Both the position numbers and the translations under genes were made by a program. Source: Microthyrium microscopicum (lineage: Eukaryota > Ascomycota > Dothideomycetes > Microthyriales > Microthyriaceae). Taken from it: a stretch of DNA of 64,000 bases. Shown here in pieces: positions 10,289 to 21,882 of the stretch (the first letter of the stretch is position 1; each line of letters begins with the position of its first letter). The stretch is taken from the NCBI GenBank assembly GCA_010405405.1, contig MU004244.1, positions 313,895 to 377,894 of the forward strand, read 5' to 3'. A model generated the notes under the pieces. That model ran no database searches, had not been told where the DNA came from, and saw only the letters and a list, made by a program, of their open reading frames with translations.

Positions 10289-12189
10289 TTAGTAAACCCG
10301 AAGCCCACAGCAGTCAATACCCAATCGATCGACGTTAACCTCCCTCTCGTACCAGAGTTCAAAGAAGGTACGAACAAAATCCATGTCCGCTTTACTCCAC
10401 CCATCCAAGCCCATTAATCTCATTTCTTCGCGACTGATATTGGGAACACCATCAATGATTGAACCTTCATTATCATCTGCTCCATCATCCAATATATCCG
10501 AGCAAACCTCAAAGAATCTTTTAGTGATTCGGTGAAAATATGCAATGAGAGCCATTTCAATTCGGGCATCTTGACGTTCTGCCACTGTATCATGTGAACT
10601 TGGTGAGCTTATGTTGCGCTCAGGAGCTGAGTCTTCCTCATCGTCAGAATCTTGGTAGCGCCGTGCATCGATAATGTGTTCGGCCAATTCCACCAATTCG
10701 GAAAATATCGCCTTGTCCTGATTTTCTTCTTCCATAAGCAGGCCATCTTTCTGCCCTGCACTCGCCCACCAATAGAAGCTTGAATAGGCCAATGCCGACC
10801 AGGTCGTAGGCTCAACGACATCCTGATCATCTTCACCGTCGTTGTCTTGAACCAGAGTTGATGCTGATTGTGATAAAAGTGGCTCCTCTTCATCGTTATC
10901 ATGGATGCGATCTGTGGGTCGTCCCTTTAACGGATATGTTGCAGAGCCCAAGGCCCGCTTCAGCATGTGCCAGCGTCGTAGATCCCTTTGAGTAGCCTGT
11001 ATTTGCTTTTGGCCGTCAGATGTTTTTATAATCGGTCTCTTTCGCCCGTTGTGGCTCGAAGGCATTTCAACCACGATATCAAACAATTTGGATTTGGTTG
11101 CTATGATATCGTCTGTAGTGCAAGCTATCCAGCCCTGGACTCTTGGCTCTTCTTGATCTTCATAAACGCCATCTTGTGCGGAAGTATTACCATTGCCATT
11201 GCCATGTGAATGCAATGGCACTTGAGGTTGCGACAGTTTTTCTAAGTATGGAATATCGTGGATGCCAACTGAGAATAAGGGTCTCAGCCGCACTAATGAT
11301 TCGGATGGGAGGATCAGGCTGCTAGCGAGAGAAATTGGGGTAGAGGTGGTGACCGACAGATCATAAACTTCAAATATAAGCCTAATACATTTAATCAGTT
11401 TACCAACATACCGAACTCGCATGCCTGCCGCACTGGGGCGGATGTTACGAGAAGTATCCTTTTTCGAAGTAATGCGGCGCGATGAAGAGGGAATATGAGA
11501 GGACCAAAGGTATTGATGTAATCCACGAGGGATAGAGCAGGATGATATGCGGAGAGAGTTTGTTTATCATCAGATCCAAGCGTTGCTGTTGACAAGGTGC
11601 GGTTTTTACGTTGTGCTAATGAGAAGGGTGAAAGTTGCGGAGAAGTATATTCGTCTGCGGTCGCTTCTGAGACCTTATGCTCCTCCCAGTACTCTTCTAA
11701 TGAGCTTGTGTTTGTGGTGTCGTCAACTAATGATTTGGCCAGGTTGGTCAAGTTTCCGGCATGCAGCCAGGCTCGTCCTAAACGACTGTCTTTGAGTGGA
11801 AGCATACCACCAACAGCGACGAAATGCGCATTACGCTCCGCTTCACTGGCCGACCCCTTGGCAAATGCACTCACACCTGCACATTGTTCGTGGAAGAAGT
11901 ATACGAGGTCTTCTTGTACGTTATGTAGGCCGGATGGGAGGCTTTTATATTCAACTACACCTTCGAGGGGCACCTTGTCGTTGATGGCTCGTTTCCATGC
12001 TATGGTATAGCTACGAGTCGCTCTGATTAGCTAGTGATTCCTCAAATTAGGAGAATGACCCGGCCCAAGGACATACCCTACTTTCAGATCGAATTTGATC
12101 AAGAATAACGCGACAAGAGGAGGTGGCTTCACGTCGAAGGATGAGCCAGCTTCCACGTGGGTGGAGCTTTCCAGCCCAGGGCCAGACAT
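10289..12189 (-). CDS. DENN-type protein of the DENND11/LCHN (Anr2) family
   Basis: Minus-strand exons 12189-12077, 12010-11412 and 11367-10289, with introns of 66 and 44 nt, give 596 residues. The N-terminus reads PPPLVALFLIKFDLKVG then YTIAWKRAINDKVPLEGVVE, followed by LPSGLHNVQEDLVYFFHEQ and LPLKDSRLGRAWLHAGNL. Then come YINTFGPLIFPLHRAALL and RILLVTSAPVRQACEFVYDL. This order matches the DENND11/LCHN family of DENN-domain proteins, which includes S. pombe Anr2. The C-terminal third is acidic and disordered, then ends in a conserved helical block (MRLMGLDGWSKADMDFV) that I associate with the DUF4484 C-terminal domain. DENN proteins act as Rab exchange factors or membrane-traffic regulators; the exact role here is unknown. 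The family assignment is from memory of the motif set. Confidence 0.72.
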
Positions 12190-12869
12190 GAGGTTGACGG
12201 CGAGACTCGAGGCGAATTTTGGACAGAGATAGGTTTTGAGAGGGATATACTAGCCAGCTTTTGGCATTGGAACTGCTTAGAAGGTATTTGGGGATTGTCG
12301 ATAGGAAAGTAATGTCAAGATGTCGTGCAATTGACGATTGACTGCACGACACCCGCGAACAAGCCGAGATAGATTCCTACAGCCGCGCACAGACGCGCCC
12401 ACCCACGTGATGGAGTTTAGGGACTGTATACAAAATGCAATGTTTACTACCCCTTACAGCTACATTGTAGACGCAATTCAGTTTAGGAGGTCCGATCTAG
12501 TAAGTGGCAGTTGCAATGTTCCATCAGAAAAAGGGTACTCGGCCTTTCTGACAGTGCCTCCAGCGCTACCAGTGTGCATCAAACCTGCAAAGCACCTCCA
12601 AAGCGCTGCGGTCCGCAATGACGATAATGCTCGTTGATTGCTTCAAAGTTACGAGTATCTCATAAGGCCGCGGAAGTTGCCGGGAGAATTGTCGAAGGCA
12701 CGAAGCGGTAGTTAAGCGCCGGAAGCCCGCGCTTGTTGAGGCTTCAAGTTCCAAAGAGTTACCATCTTATCTTATCATCGTAGCTTCAACTCCAAATGAT
12801 ATCTTGGAGTTGACCAGCCGTATTCCTAACCTTTGTTTCTCAAATATCCTCTCAAGCAATCTATTCAAA
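12190..12869. promoter_or_regulatory. Divergent intergenic region between DENN protein and armadillo protein genes
   Basis: 680 bases separate two head-to-head starts (12189 on the minus strand and 12870 on the plus strand). No gene recognised inside. Likely holds both promoters; GATA-type cores (cttatcttatc) occur near 12764-12776. Confidence 0.45.
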
Positions 12870-14876
12870 ATGCCCGAGGATGAAGCTACTGGGGTCGCGA
12901 AGATACTAGCTGATTCTCCAGGACATCTCATAGAGTTGCAAAAGCTCAGTCAGCAATGGAAGCCGACTTCAGTGGTACTAGAGCAGCTCGCCAACGCATG
13001 TAGAGATCGTTAGTAAGGATCAGAATCGTAAATTGACTCGAACACTGCTAATAGTTGTCAAGCTGACTGGAGACCCATTCTTGGAGAAGCTGGCTTCCTC
13101 CCCGTCATTCTCAATGAGTCCTTCGAAAAGACTGCTGCTGAAGATGAAGAACTCGCAAGACAGATCCTCCGTTTTATATGTAATCTGGTGGCTGATGTTG
13201 GTGAAGTACCCAGTGCTGTTCATCATCGCACTATTTAACAGTTCTTAGACGAAAACAGAGCTCTTGTACTCCCTTTTATGGCTGACATACATCACACCGC
13301 TGAACTCCATAATGGGCGACTTCGGTTACCAGCCTTATCCGCTACCCTAAATCTATGTCAAGATTATGGTTTGTCTCCGTAGAAACATAAGCAATCGCCA
13401 TCTAACACACGATCTAGAACCTGGCCAAAGGGAATTTGTAAGGTTGGACCTGATCGAAGAGCTTGAGAAGGACATAACGCTGGCTTCGAGGAATGAGATC
13501 CACATTGCGCTCGACATAATCACCACCATCTTTCCAATTTTCAATGCCCAAGATAAAGAAATCTCCAACAAACTCATAACAAGATTAGTCATGGAAGCAT
13601 CCCGCGCTCCAGGCATAGTCCATAGCCAAGAAGACTGGATCACATGCATGGACTCTATCCTCCCATTGCTCCACGAAGAGAGTGTCCAGAAAGTGTTTGC
13701 GAAAGAGATATGTCTTGGTATCAGCCTCCTAGAATCCAGCATAATGCGTCTAACAGGCCGTCAACGCAAAATCTTCAAACACACAGAACCAGATGAAGAC
13801 GAGATTGCGCAACTCACTACAATCGCCGACGACCTTGTTGGAACTATTGCCAACATTGCCGTATTTTGGACCTTTAATTCACCTCCCGCAATAATTGCAG
13901 ACGAAGACGTCGACGTAAGCGATATTGCAACATGGCTCCGGAAAGAATGGAAACCATTCCTTATTGATGGCACAACTCCTCGCTCACCAGACAACATCCG
14001 CCTCGCGCGCGCTGCTGCCCTTATGCTCGGCAACATTGCCATGAAGGACTGGATCGTGGCCGCTCTCATTGCTCCTCCACATGAAATACAGCATCCCGCA
14101 GTCGATGCTATCATTTCTTCCGGCGATCGTGAACTGCAGCACGGCGCTGCTGGGCTTCTACATAACCTCGCCATTCCTCCTACTAGCAAAGATGCGCTTC
14201 GTTCAGCTAACGCCTTTACTGCCGTCACCCATCTCATCACTCCTAAAACCGATGCGCTTGACACTGACCTATGTATTGCTGGATTACGACTCTTGCGCGT
14301 ATTGCTGCTCAACTCACCCGCCAACTGCACAGACTATCTGACGAACGCGGAGAACACCACGTCAACCGCTTTGGCTTCGTTGCTGCGGAATCTTGCTTCA
14401 TTAGATCCTCGCATAATTGCAGAATCAGGTCGTGCGCTAGTCGCACTACGTCGCACTGCAAGCGAGTCGGTTGAGAGCATTGCAGATGGCACAATGTGTG
14501 TAGTAGCGCTCACTCGACATCCAGATCCGCGGAACAAGTCCCAAGGTTGGATGGGACTAGCATTAGAGTCTCGAACCAAAGCTGGAGCGCAGAGTGTGTA
14601 TCAAGCGTTCAAGGCGGATGGTGATGTCAGCTCGTTGATGGCGGAAGTATTGGGAGAAACAGCCTCTGAAGAACGTCCAGTACTCGGTAAAGATCAGGAA
14701 AATGTGTTGGTTTTGATAGCACATTTGCTCAAATTTTTGGTAAGTGTTCCATTGCTTGATAAGGTCTAAAGCTGATGATCGTATAGGATGGTGATATGAC
14801 CAATGATGAAACGGCGTCGCTGAAAAAATTGCTCAATGAGCATGGGAAGGGTGCAACCACAAAATTAGACATGTAG
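12870..14876 (+). CDS. Armadillo-repeat protein resembling SmgGDS/RAP1GDS1
   Basis: Five exons: 12870-13008, 13063-13200, 13249-13368, 13418-14739 and 14787-14876; introns are 54, 48, 49 and 47 nt and all phases agree, giving 602 residues. The product is all-helical. It includes an early block ILGEAGFLPVILNESFEKT and ARQILRFICNLVADV, then repeated armadillo-like units such as RAAALMLGNIAMKDWIVAAL and RELQHGAAGLLHNLAIP, and ends in LKKLLNEHGKG. This pattern and length fit the fungal relatives of SmgGDS (RAP1GDS1), cytosolic chaperone/exchange factors for small GTPases with C-terminal polybasic tails. I infer this from repeat spacing rather than a unique motif; another ARM-fold protein is possible. 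It converges on VPS35 with a spacer of 198 bases. Confidence 0.65.
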
Positions 14877-15074
14877 CTCTGCGACTAAATTGAAAGACTG
14901 GTATTATTCAATTTATCTATACTTCGTTAGAAGCTGATGCTCAAACAATCATTCGCTCATATACCATGCAGGTATGATTCGCCCAAAGGTATTTCCATGT
15001 CCCAACGACCCAAGAAACAGTTCTTTTGATTTCTGCAAAGAAAGACGGGGATATGTACAGCTTATTATTACACA

Positions 15075-18000
15075 TTATGATGGAGGAGCATCAACTATGA
15101 CACCCTCAAATTCTCGTGACTTGACGTAGTCAATGGTGCGTTGAAAATGCTTGCGTGCGTTCTCGAGTGAGGGTGAGTTGTCGGCAGTGGCGAGGTTGGA
15201 GTGAATGAGTTCGATTAGACCGTTGACGAACCGAGTAGTAATTTGCTCATTTTCCTGCTCAAAGTAGTAGAGATAACGATTCAGTACCTGGTAGGCTTCA
15301 TTAGCAAAATAAAAGCAGGTGTAGAGTATGATCATACCTCGACGAAAAGTTCAACCATGACTGCAGTATCCACAACGGAGTCACTGACACGCAATGCTCG
15401 TTGAAGGCACTCAAGGACTCTTTTGCCATCACGATAAAGCTATTCAAAGTTAGCTGAATGTAGGACGAATAATTGTTCAATACTCACTCCCTTGGGATCG
15501 TTCTCATCCAGCTCTCGTATTTCATTGGCCCACCACAAATGGCTGGCCAGGTATACTGCTCGGCATTGATCTGGCTTCTTGAGCAATTTGCTTCCATGAA
15601 GCGCACACTTCGTTATGAGAGTATCATAATCTTCCTGGTCAAAGTTCCTCGTTTGGTGCAATGCTCCTGCAACCACACAGATCGCTTGGAATTGCGCTCT
15701 CGAGTCGCTGATTACTTCCTCATAAACGGTAAAGGCTTGTGCAAAGAATTCGTATGCCATCTTTCGATGCTTTGTCTGATCGGCAACTTTACCACATGCC
15801 ACAAACAGCCGCAACGCCATATCGTTGAAACCAGTGACCCGGTTATACAATGATGTGAGCATAGCAGTAACGAATTTGTACAGCGATTCGCACTGCGATT
15901 CCCAATTGTCGTCAAGATGTTCTCTAGCTTTGAATTTGCGAGCTAGCTTGAGAGCAGAGAATATGACTGGTGGATATGTGTGTTTTATCCTCTCATTACC
16001 CTCGCCGAAAGCTTTTTGTGTAGTTTGCAAAAGCTATAAAAGTCAGATAATTATCGCCCTGGTCGTTGTCTTACTCACCGATAATTGAATATCATTAACA
16101 GGTCCTTGTATAAGGTGGACGATTCGAGCGAGCCATCCTTGCTCCTCTAAAGTTTCGTCGGTTTCTGCAGACTTTCTATGCATGGGGCCAGATGTGAATC
16201 CGGCTGGTGGCTGTGCTCCTTCTCGAATTATGACTCGCAGAACTTGAAGTGCAGCATTCAGGTTGTCCTGGGAGTCTATTATGATTTGATTCTTGAGTAG
16301 GATTCGTGCCACCTCTCCCGCAACTGCTCGGCGAGTTGGATATGGTTGAGCCTCAAGTAAAGGTATAAAATGAGGAAGAGCCAATGCGGTGAAAGTAGAG
16401 TAATAGATATTGATAGGGGCAAGAAGAAGTTTGAGGACGTTGGCTTGTGAGTTTTGAGAATGAAAGTCGGCACTGTTGGCGTTTTTTGTGACAACCTCGT
16501 GGGCGAAGGAAAAGACTTGATCAACATAGTCAAGACGATCGGGATAAATATTTCTACATCACATTAGCACCAATTTCTAAGGGTATCACAACAACTTACA
16601 ATGCAAGATTCGTAAGTGAGACAAGTAATGCCATTGTGTCCCATACTTGAAGTCTTTGCATTTTGACCAAAGTCATCACTTGTTCATGGAAGATCTCAAA
16701 CAGTTTGATATTATCAGGAATCGCACTTGATGACGAGGGAACAGTGTCTTGGCCATTTGATTTCGTATCTTCGTTTGGGGTTTCGCCGTCCTTTGGAGCT
16801 TCTTGGCCATCTTCTGTTGGTTTGGTTGCCTCTCCATTCTGGTTTTGTTCCGTTGTTGGGAGAGCTGAGGGCTTGGGGGGAGTAATGTGGATGTTTTCGA
16901 GCAGTCCAGCCAGTGATGCTTCTTCTGCCATTTTTCGCTGCTCTGGTGACTTGATTACTGCTTCTCTAGCGGCATATGCCGATAGCCTGTCCATCAAGCC
17001 AATCACTATTGCCTTGACGTTGACTAGCGGATGTAATCGAGCAACAGCAGATAGGAATTGATCCAGTGTATGTAGGTGAAACTCGTCAGGATACACTTGG
17101 ATAATCACTAAGATTATGTTAGTCTCAAGGTTGGTGCTTTGTTAGAAACCGAGGCTGTTCTCACCTTCAAGCAGATATTCTTGAGCGAGGACATCTTTGC
17201 ATTGCACAACCTGCTCCAGTAATGGGCGCAGGATTTGTTTGTAATGTTCCAGATCTACAAGCTCGCCGAGTCTTTCCAGGTTGTTGCCCACCAGCAACTG
17301 CAACTCTCTACGCTCCTTGGTTCTTTGATCTCGTTCTCTCGAATGTCCTTGATGCTGAAGTCGTACCCAAAGTTTGTTCATTTCGACGAAATTCGTCAAA
17401 ATGAAATTGACACTGTCTTGTAGGTTTCCCTCTGGCCCATCCCCAGAGCCTGCAGGCAAGTATGGCTTTGCTTGACCCATCAAGTAGTACCTCAGGAAGA
17501 GACCACGAATTGGTTGCTGAACTCCTCGACTCATTTCCAAGATATCCTTAAGTATTTCTCGTACTGGCGCATCTTCAATTGACATGTATACAGTGCCGAC
17601 GGTGATCATCAAGTATAATCGCGGAATGATATTGCCAGCATATTGTACAAGTTCGTAAAGATCGGCTAGGTGATTGACGGGATGATTGTCTTTCAGATGG
17701 GTGGCAAGGAGTCTTAGAGCATCGAAAACAGCCATGTAAAGCTCATAGTACTACCCAACTGGTAAGAAACCGAGTAGTATGGAGGGTATAGTATCTAACC
17801 TGCTTGGGGCCCAAGGCTGATGTTCGTAGTTCGCTAACGAGTGTTGATCTGCGGATATTCAGTATTATGACAAATGAAGCTTCAGGTGTGCAAGACTAAC
17901 GCGCATTTCAAAGCATCCATCAATTTATTCTACAATATCTGTTAGATACAACTATGAAGCTCGGCCAGGCAGCACCATAACACTTACAGGCTGGTCCAGG

Positions 18001-18092
18001 AAACGGGACATGAGTTGTGATTGAGTACGGACAACAAGAAGCGCGTCTTCTAGAAGACGGCCCTGGTCCTCCTGAGGAGGAGGAGACGACAT
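15075..18092 (-). CDS. VPS35: Vacuolar protein sorting-associated protein 35, retromer core subunit
   Basis: VPS35 is the long alpha-solenoid that holds the retromer cargo-selective trimer together on endosomes. Nine exons on the minus strand: 18092-17988, 17929-17901, 17848-17800, 17750-17165, 17107-16600, 16553-16079, 16033-15488, 15439-15338 and 15287-15075. All are in phase, giving 870 residues, normal for fungi. The N-terminus reads [20 protein letters not shown]. The VPS26-binding PRLYLM motif is at about 104-109 ([15 protein letters not shown]). C-terminal blocks include [14 protein letters not shown] and [14 protein letters not shown] Pro/Glu/Asn-rich insert of about 50 residues (near 305-360) interrupts the solenoid, as in other filamentous fungi. 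Exons 2 and 3 are only 29 and 49 nt. Confidence 0.96.
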
Positions 18093-18313
18093 AGCGGAGG
18101 AAACCAATGGTAGCGAAAAGTTGAAGGGAAGAGAAGTCGAAGCAATTGACCAAATCCAGCCATCCAACATCCAAATCAGCCGTCATGAGCAGCTCCCAAA
18201 GTCTTGGCAGAAATGGATCACCAGGGCTTAGGGTTAATGCGCTCTTCTGCTTCATTTCCTGGAATCAGTCGCATTCATCAAGTCCACCTCTCACAAGACC
18301 TACATTCTCCAAT
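18093..18313. promoter_or_regulatory. Bidirectional promoter between VPS35 and EMC10
   Basis: Only 221 bases separate the two ATGs, which point away from each other, so both genes must be driven from this interval or from within each other's 5' ends. No TATA box is obvious. Confidence 0.6.
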
Positions 18314-19043
18314 ATGCGGTTATTCAATCCATTACTCGCGATCGCCGCGCTGACCACATCCTCTGCAGCCTTTACGAAAGATGCCCAGAGCGACGATCCG
18401 AACACCATTTCCATATACGCCTGGCCGTTAACAGCAACTGAACCTGTACCTGTCGCAGTCGTCAAATTATCGCATTCTCCCGATTCCGATGCTCCATCTG
18501 CCTCCATATTCAGATACTCCCCTCCTTCGATATCATCTTCCCAGGATGAAACCGTACGAATTGGGATACTTGACCCAGTAACCAAGAAATGGACCGGCTC
18601 TGCGGTAGCCACAGACGCGTTCCAACCAGAATTCGACCGCAAATTCCAGCTCCATCTAGACGAAGCGACAAAGCGAATATGGCACGTCAGTTTGTCTACC
18701 AGTAAAGTCCCAGTTCCAGTTAAGGAGAAGAGTAAGGACAAGAAGGCAAAGGCAAAGACGGATAAGGCAGGCGGAAAGAAGGAACCTCTTCGCAAAGGCG
18801 AAACAACAGTAGAAGTTGTCACTCCATGGGATCATCCGGAACCAATTCTGAATAAGCCCGTTCAACTGAACTTGGATGGAAGAGCTCCAGAGGCACCCGA
18901 AGAACAAAAGTCGTTTCTGCAAAAGTACGTTATTCACTAATCACTAACTGCTTGTAACAAGAACTAACTTTCACAGATACTGGTGGGCTATTCTTATCTT
19001 TTTGGCAGTTAATGTCATGGCTGGTGGTGGAGAAGAGAAATAG
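18314..19043 (+). CDS. EMC10: ER membrane protein complex subunit 10
   Basis: Exons 18314-18924 and 18977-19043 (52-nt intron, GTACGT..CACAG) encode 225 residues. The protein has a signal peptide (MRLFNPLLAIAALTTSSAA), a lumenal beta-rich domain (ISIYAWPL; VRIGILDPVTKKWTGS; VWHV-type strand as IWHVSLSTS), and a Lys-rich charged linker. After WDHPEPILNKPVQLNLDGR comes a single C-terminal transmembrane helix, YWWAILIFLAVNVMAGGG, with tail EEK. This layout is that of fungal EMC10, a lumenal subunit of the insertase that places tail-anchored and multi-pass proteins in the ER membrane. It is head-to-head with VPS35 and convergent with the FAD monooxygenase gene (170-base spacer). Confidence 0.85.
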
Positions 19044-19213
19044 TTCTGCAAATATCAAATACCCCATTTCGCATGCTCAACACATTTTTATCAATACTTC
19101 ATTTTCGTATCATTAAGTATATATTCATCGGTGTTTGCTGAACTGGCTAATCGGGAATAGGATCTTGTGATGTGTCTTACTTTTTAGCAAATCATGGGAA
19201 AATCCAATGACTT

Positions 19214-20416
19214 TCAGACCACGGCCGAGTTCTCATCGATTTTCACCCCGAACTGCTTGGTGGCCATTCCATAACTATGGCCAACTGCCTCGCTTGCATA
19301 TACTCGCATCTCTTTCTCATAAGCTGCAGTTATGCCTTCTTGATATCCACCAGCTTCAGCGAACAACCTGCCTAGAAGCGCAGAATCTCTGACAGCCGTG
19401 TTGGCGCCGATGCCTCCAGCTGGGGTCATTGAATGCGCAGCATCTCCGATGACTGTAACACGAGGCTCAGTCTTCCACTCCGGAACTCCAGAAGGAGTAG
19501 AGCAGGTGATTTTCCAAAATGCGGCTTCCTTCTCGTTCATTTGGTCAAATATTGCCTTGAGTTTGGGGTGCCAATTGGCTGCAAACTTTTTGGCGATTTC
19601 TGCTGCTGGGCGTCCAATAATCGCCATGTCGTTATTCGGAGGCTCGATCACTCCCGGTTGAGCGCCCATGGTCCATCCAAACTCTATGTTGGGATTGTCC
19701 ATGTCCTTGGCCCGTACGTTGGTGATTACAAATACTTTGCCGCTGGGATTGGATTCGTCTACAGCTCGCCAAACTCCTTCTCCTAGGTCTTTGAAAGCTG
19801 TCGTCGGTGCTTGGCCATGGATACCCCTTGCGCCGGTATCATACACTTTGAGCTTGCCATCGGAGACTTGTTTGGCAACTTTGGAGTAGATACCCTCACC
19901 ACCAATCAACATTTCTCCTTCGTCTGATTTGGAACCGTCTTTGAATATCGCACGGACTCCCGAAGAGGTTACTTCATAACCGGTGACTTGATGAGACCAT
20001 TTGACGTGTGGTTCGCAGCCGGACAAGAACAACTGGCGCATTTCGCCTCTCGCGATGCCTACAATCTTTCCTTTGCGAGAAGTCAGATCCAACGGCCGGC
20101 CTTTCCCTTCATCGCCAGTTCCTTTTTCACCGATATCTTCACCGGTGACAGCGTCCATGCTTCCAAATCCACTACCTCCGGTCTTTCCGCAAGTGTCCCA
20201 GAATTTCTGCCAGTCTTCTGGTGACAGAACCGATTCAATCGCATCTAATCCTTCCGAGGAGAGACGTAGCCTGTATCCTTGACCACGAAACGATATTGAA
20301 GCATCGCGTTCAAAGATTTGAAAAGGAATAGAGGATCTTCGAAGGGATTGAGCCAATAGCAAAGATGCAAGTCCTGCCCCAGCAATCAGAATAGGTTTTT
20401 TGGTATTGGATGCCAT
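19214..20416 (-). CDS. FAD-dependent aromatic-type monooxygenase
   Basis: Single-exon gene, 400 residues. The Rossmann FAD fingerprint ILIAGAGLASLLLAQSL is at residues 9-25, followed by an acidic residue in FQIFERDA. The second FAD signature GDAAHSMTPAGGIGANTAV is near residue 320. Members of this group-A flavoprotein family hydroxylate aromatic or related substrates with NAD(P)H (salicylate-hydroxylase-like, PHBH fold). The substrate here is unknown. The start at 20416 is preferred over an upstream in-frame ATG at 20509, because the glycine motif then sits at the usual distance from the N-terminus. There are no tailoring genes of a secondary-metabolite cluster next to it. Confidence 0.85.
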   Translation of the reverse strand: MASNTKKPILIAGAGLASLLLAQSLRRSSIPFQIFERDASISFRGQGYRLRLSSEGLDAIESVLSPEDWQKFWDTCGKTGGSGFGSMDAVTGEDIGEKGTGDEGKGRPLDLTSRKGKIVGIARGEMRQLFLSGCEPHVKWSHQVTGYEVTSSGVRAIFKDGSKSDEGEMLIGGEGIYSKVAKQVSDGKLKVYDTGARGIHGQAPTTAFKDLGEGVWRAVDESNPSGKVFVITNVRAKDMDNPNIEFGWTMGAQPGVIEPPNNDMAIIGRPAAEIAKKFAANWHPKLKAIFDQMNEKEAAFWKITCSTPSGVPEWKTEPRVTVIGDAAHSMTPAGGIGANTAVRDSALLGRLFAEAGGYQEGITAAYEKEMRVYASEAVGHSYGMATKQFGVKIDENSAVV

Positions 20417-21056
20417 GATTGGGGTCGTATATTGGCATAGAACCGATGCTGATGTTGGCTTTATAGTTTGAAAATGAACCCGTCCGGTTGAACATGAATT
20501 CTGAGACACGAAGCGATTGATTCCATGATGACAAAGAGAGTATATAGCTCTTATGTACGACTGACAAAGCCATCACGTCGTCAATGGGCCTTTTGCTGTT
20601 GGCGGATGCCTGCGCATGCGGCGTGTAACGTAGATCCACCTGTGATTACAAATGTCAGATACGATTGATCCGTATGTTTGCCGTTACTGATTAGCTTGAA
20701 TCTGTTGTATCCATACTGCATACTGACTACTAGTAGTGCATACTAGTAGAGTTGGACCTGAACCATAGTACTGGATAGAGCACGCCTACACTCGCAAAAC
20801 TAAAAAAGACATAGCTTTAGATGTTTGGTCCTAAAGCATAGAGTGATACATTATTATCACAAGTACATAGAATATATCTACTCTTACAATATTCAACTTA
20901 ATACTATCTCTGTAGGACCTAGCTCTTCGCGATCCGCCTGCTATCACCAACCCTTCACAGCTCCATGACCCTCTGTCCCAGCCCGCCAAAAATCAAAAGC
21001 TACCCTCCAATATCCATTTCCAAGCATATTACGCCTTTGCTCTATATCTCAAGAGC
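20417..21056. other. Intergenic, 0.64 kb
   Basis: Upstream region of the FAD monooxygenase. It contains a short direct/inverted run of actagtag units around 20728-20752. No gene recognised. Confidence 0.4.
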
Positions 21057-21063
21057 AAAAAAA
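21057..21063 (-). terminator. Pol III oligo-T terminator of the tRNA-like gene
   Basis: Seven consecutive A on the plus strand (T7 on the minus strand) start a few bases after the tRNA 3' end, the usual RNA polymerase III stop. Confidence 0.7.
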
Positions 21064-21065
21064 GA

Positions 21066-21134
21066 CGACGAGGATGGGACTCGAACCCACAATCTTTGCC
21101 ACCGGAAAGCAACGCCTTACCATTAGGCCTAGTC
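21066..21134 (-). tRNA. tRNA-Arg(CCG)-like gene with a defective acceptor stem
   Basis: Reading the minus strand, the D arm is GCCT-AATGGTA-AGGC. The anticodon arm is TTGCT-TTCCGGT-GGCAA with anticodon CCG (Arg). The variable loop is AGATT, and the T arm is GTGGG-TTCGAGT-CCCAT. The 3' acceptor strand CCTCGTC, discriminator G and a T7 terminator follow. The 5' strand should be GACGAGG but the bases before the D arm read GAC then TAG, as if about four bases were lost, so the acceptor stem cannot form fully. The gene is 69 bases where about 73 are expected. A and B boxes are intact. It may be a pseudogene or an assembly indel. Confidence 0.6.
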
Positions 21135-21882
21135 AGAATTAGTAAAAAGGTGAGTAAATTCGAGTTTGAAAACGTACCACCCCGCCAGGTTTGCATCAAC
21201 CAAAATTTCGACATTTTTGTATATATACAGCCACGTAAGAGGCCATCCGCTTTACAGTACCAAGGCCTCCTGAGAAGTTTAAAAAATCATGGTGTTATAG
21301 TTAGAGGCTCTAACATGAAGTTCAAGGTCTTAAAATGTGAATTTGATGGTAGGTGGGCCCTTTACTGAACGACAGCGTTGATTTATTACGAAGCAGGCCT
21401 ACTACACACTCAACCACAAGTACAACCTACCTCATGTTAGTGAAGAAGGAGTATACAATCACTGAACATGTTATAAAAGATATGAAGACAATGTCATGAT
21501 GCAGCAGTATTCAAACATTTCGATTTGGGGGACTCCGCTCAGGAGTCGCGCCAGCAACACATTGATACACTATTCCCAAAGACTAAACCCCCAAGGAAAA
21601 AGACAAGTCGCAAACAAGAAACCATCTTGTCGCGTGAATCATGCCACGCCCGGAGCATATGCCCTTACGCCTTTTTCCCAAAATAAAATAACAAGACCGG
21701 TATATCTACGCCAGCCAGAAACAGGAATTTAGTAGTAAAGATGACAAGAAATCCTTCTTTTCTGGTGTCCGTTTCCGATCCTTCCCTCGTCGTATAAATG
21801 TGTTGGTTTCATGCGTTTTGAATTAAGGTATGTGCAAGAAAATTGGAAAATATGATGACCCTCAAATAGAACAGAGCACGAT
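21135..21882. other. Intergenic, 0.75 kb
   Basis: No gene recognised. A small perfect hairpin (gactcc-gctca-ggagtc) lies at 21531-21547. The right part should contain the 3' UTR of the HSF-domain gene. Confidence 0.35.

Noticed and set aside
13761-14330. Long minus-strand open frame (189 codons) over the armadillo gene
   Set aside because: It lies wholly antisense to a well-supported exon and its translation is low-complexity Ser/Ala/Arg.
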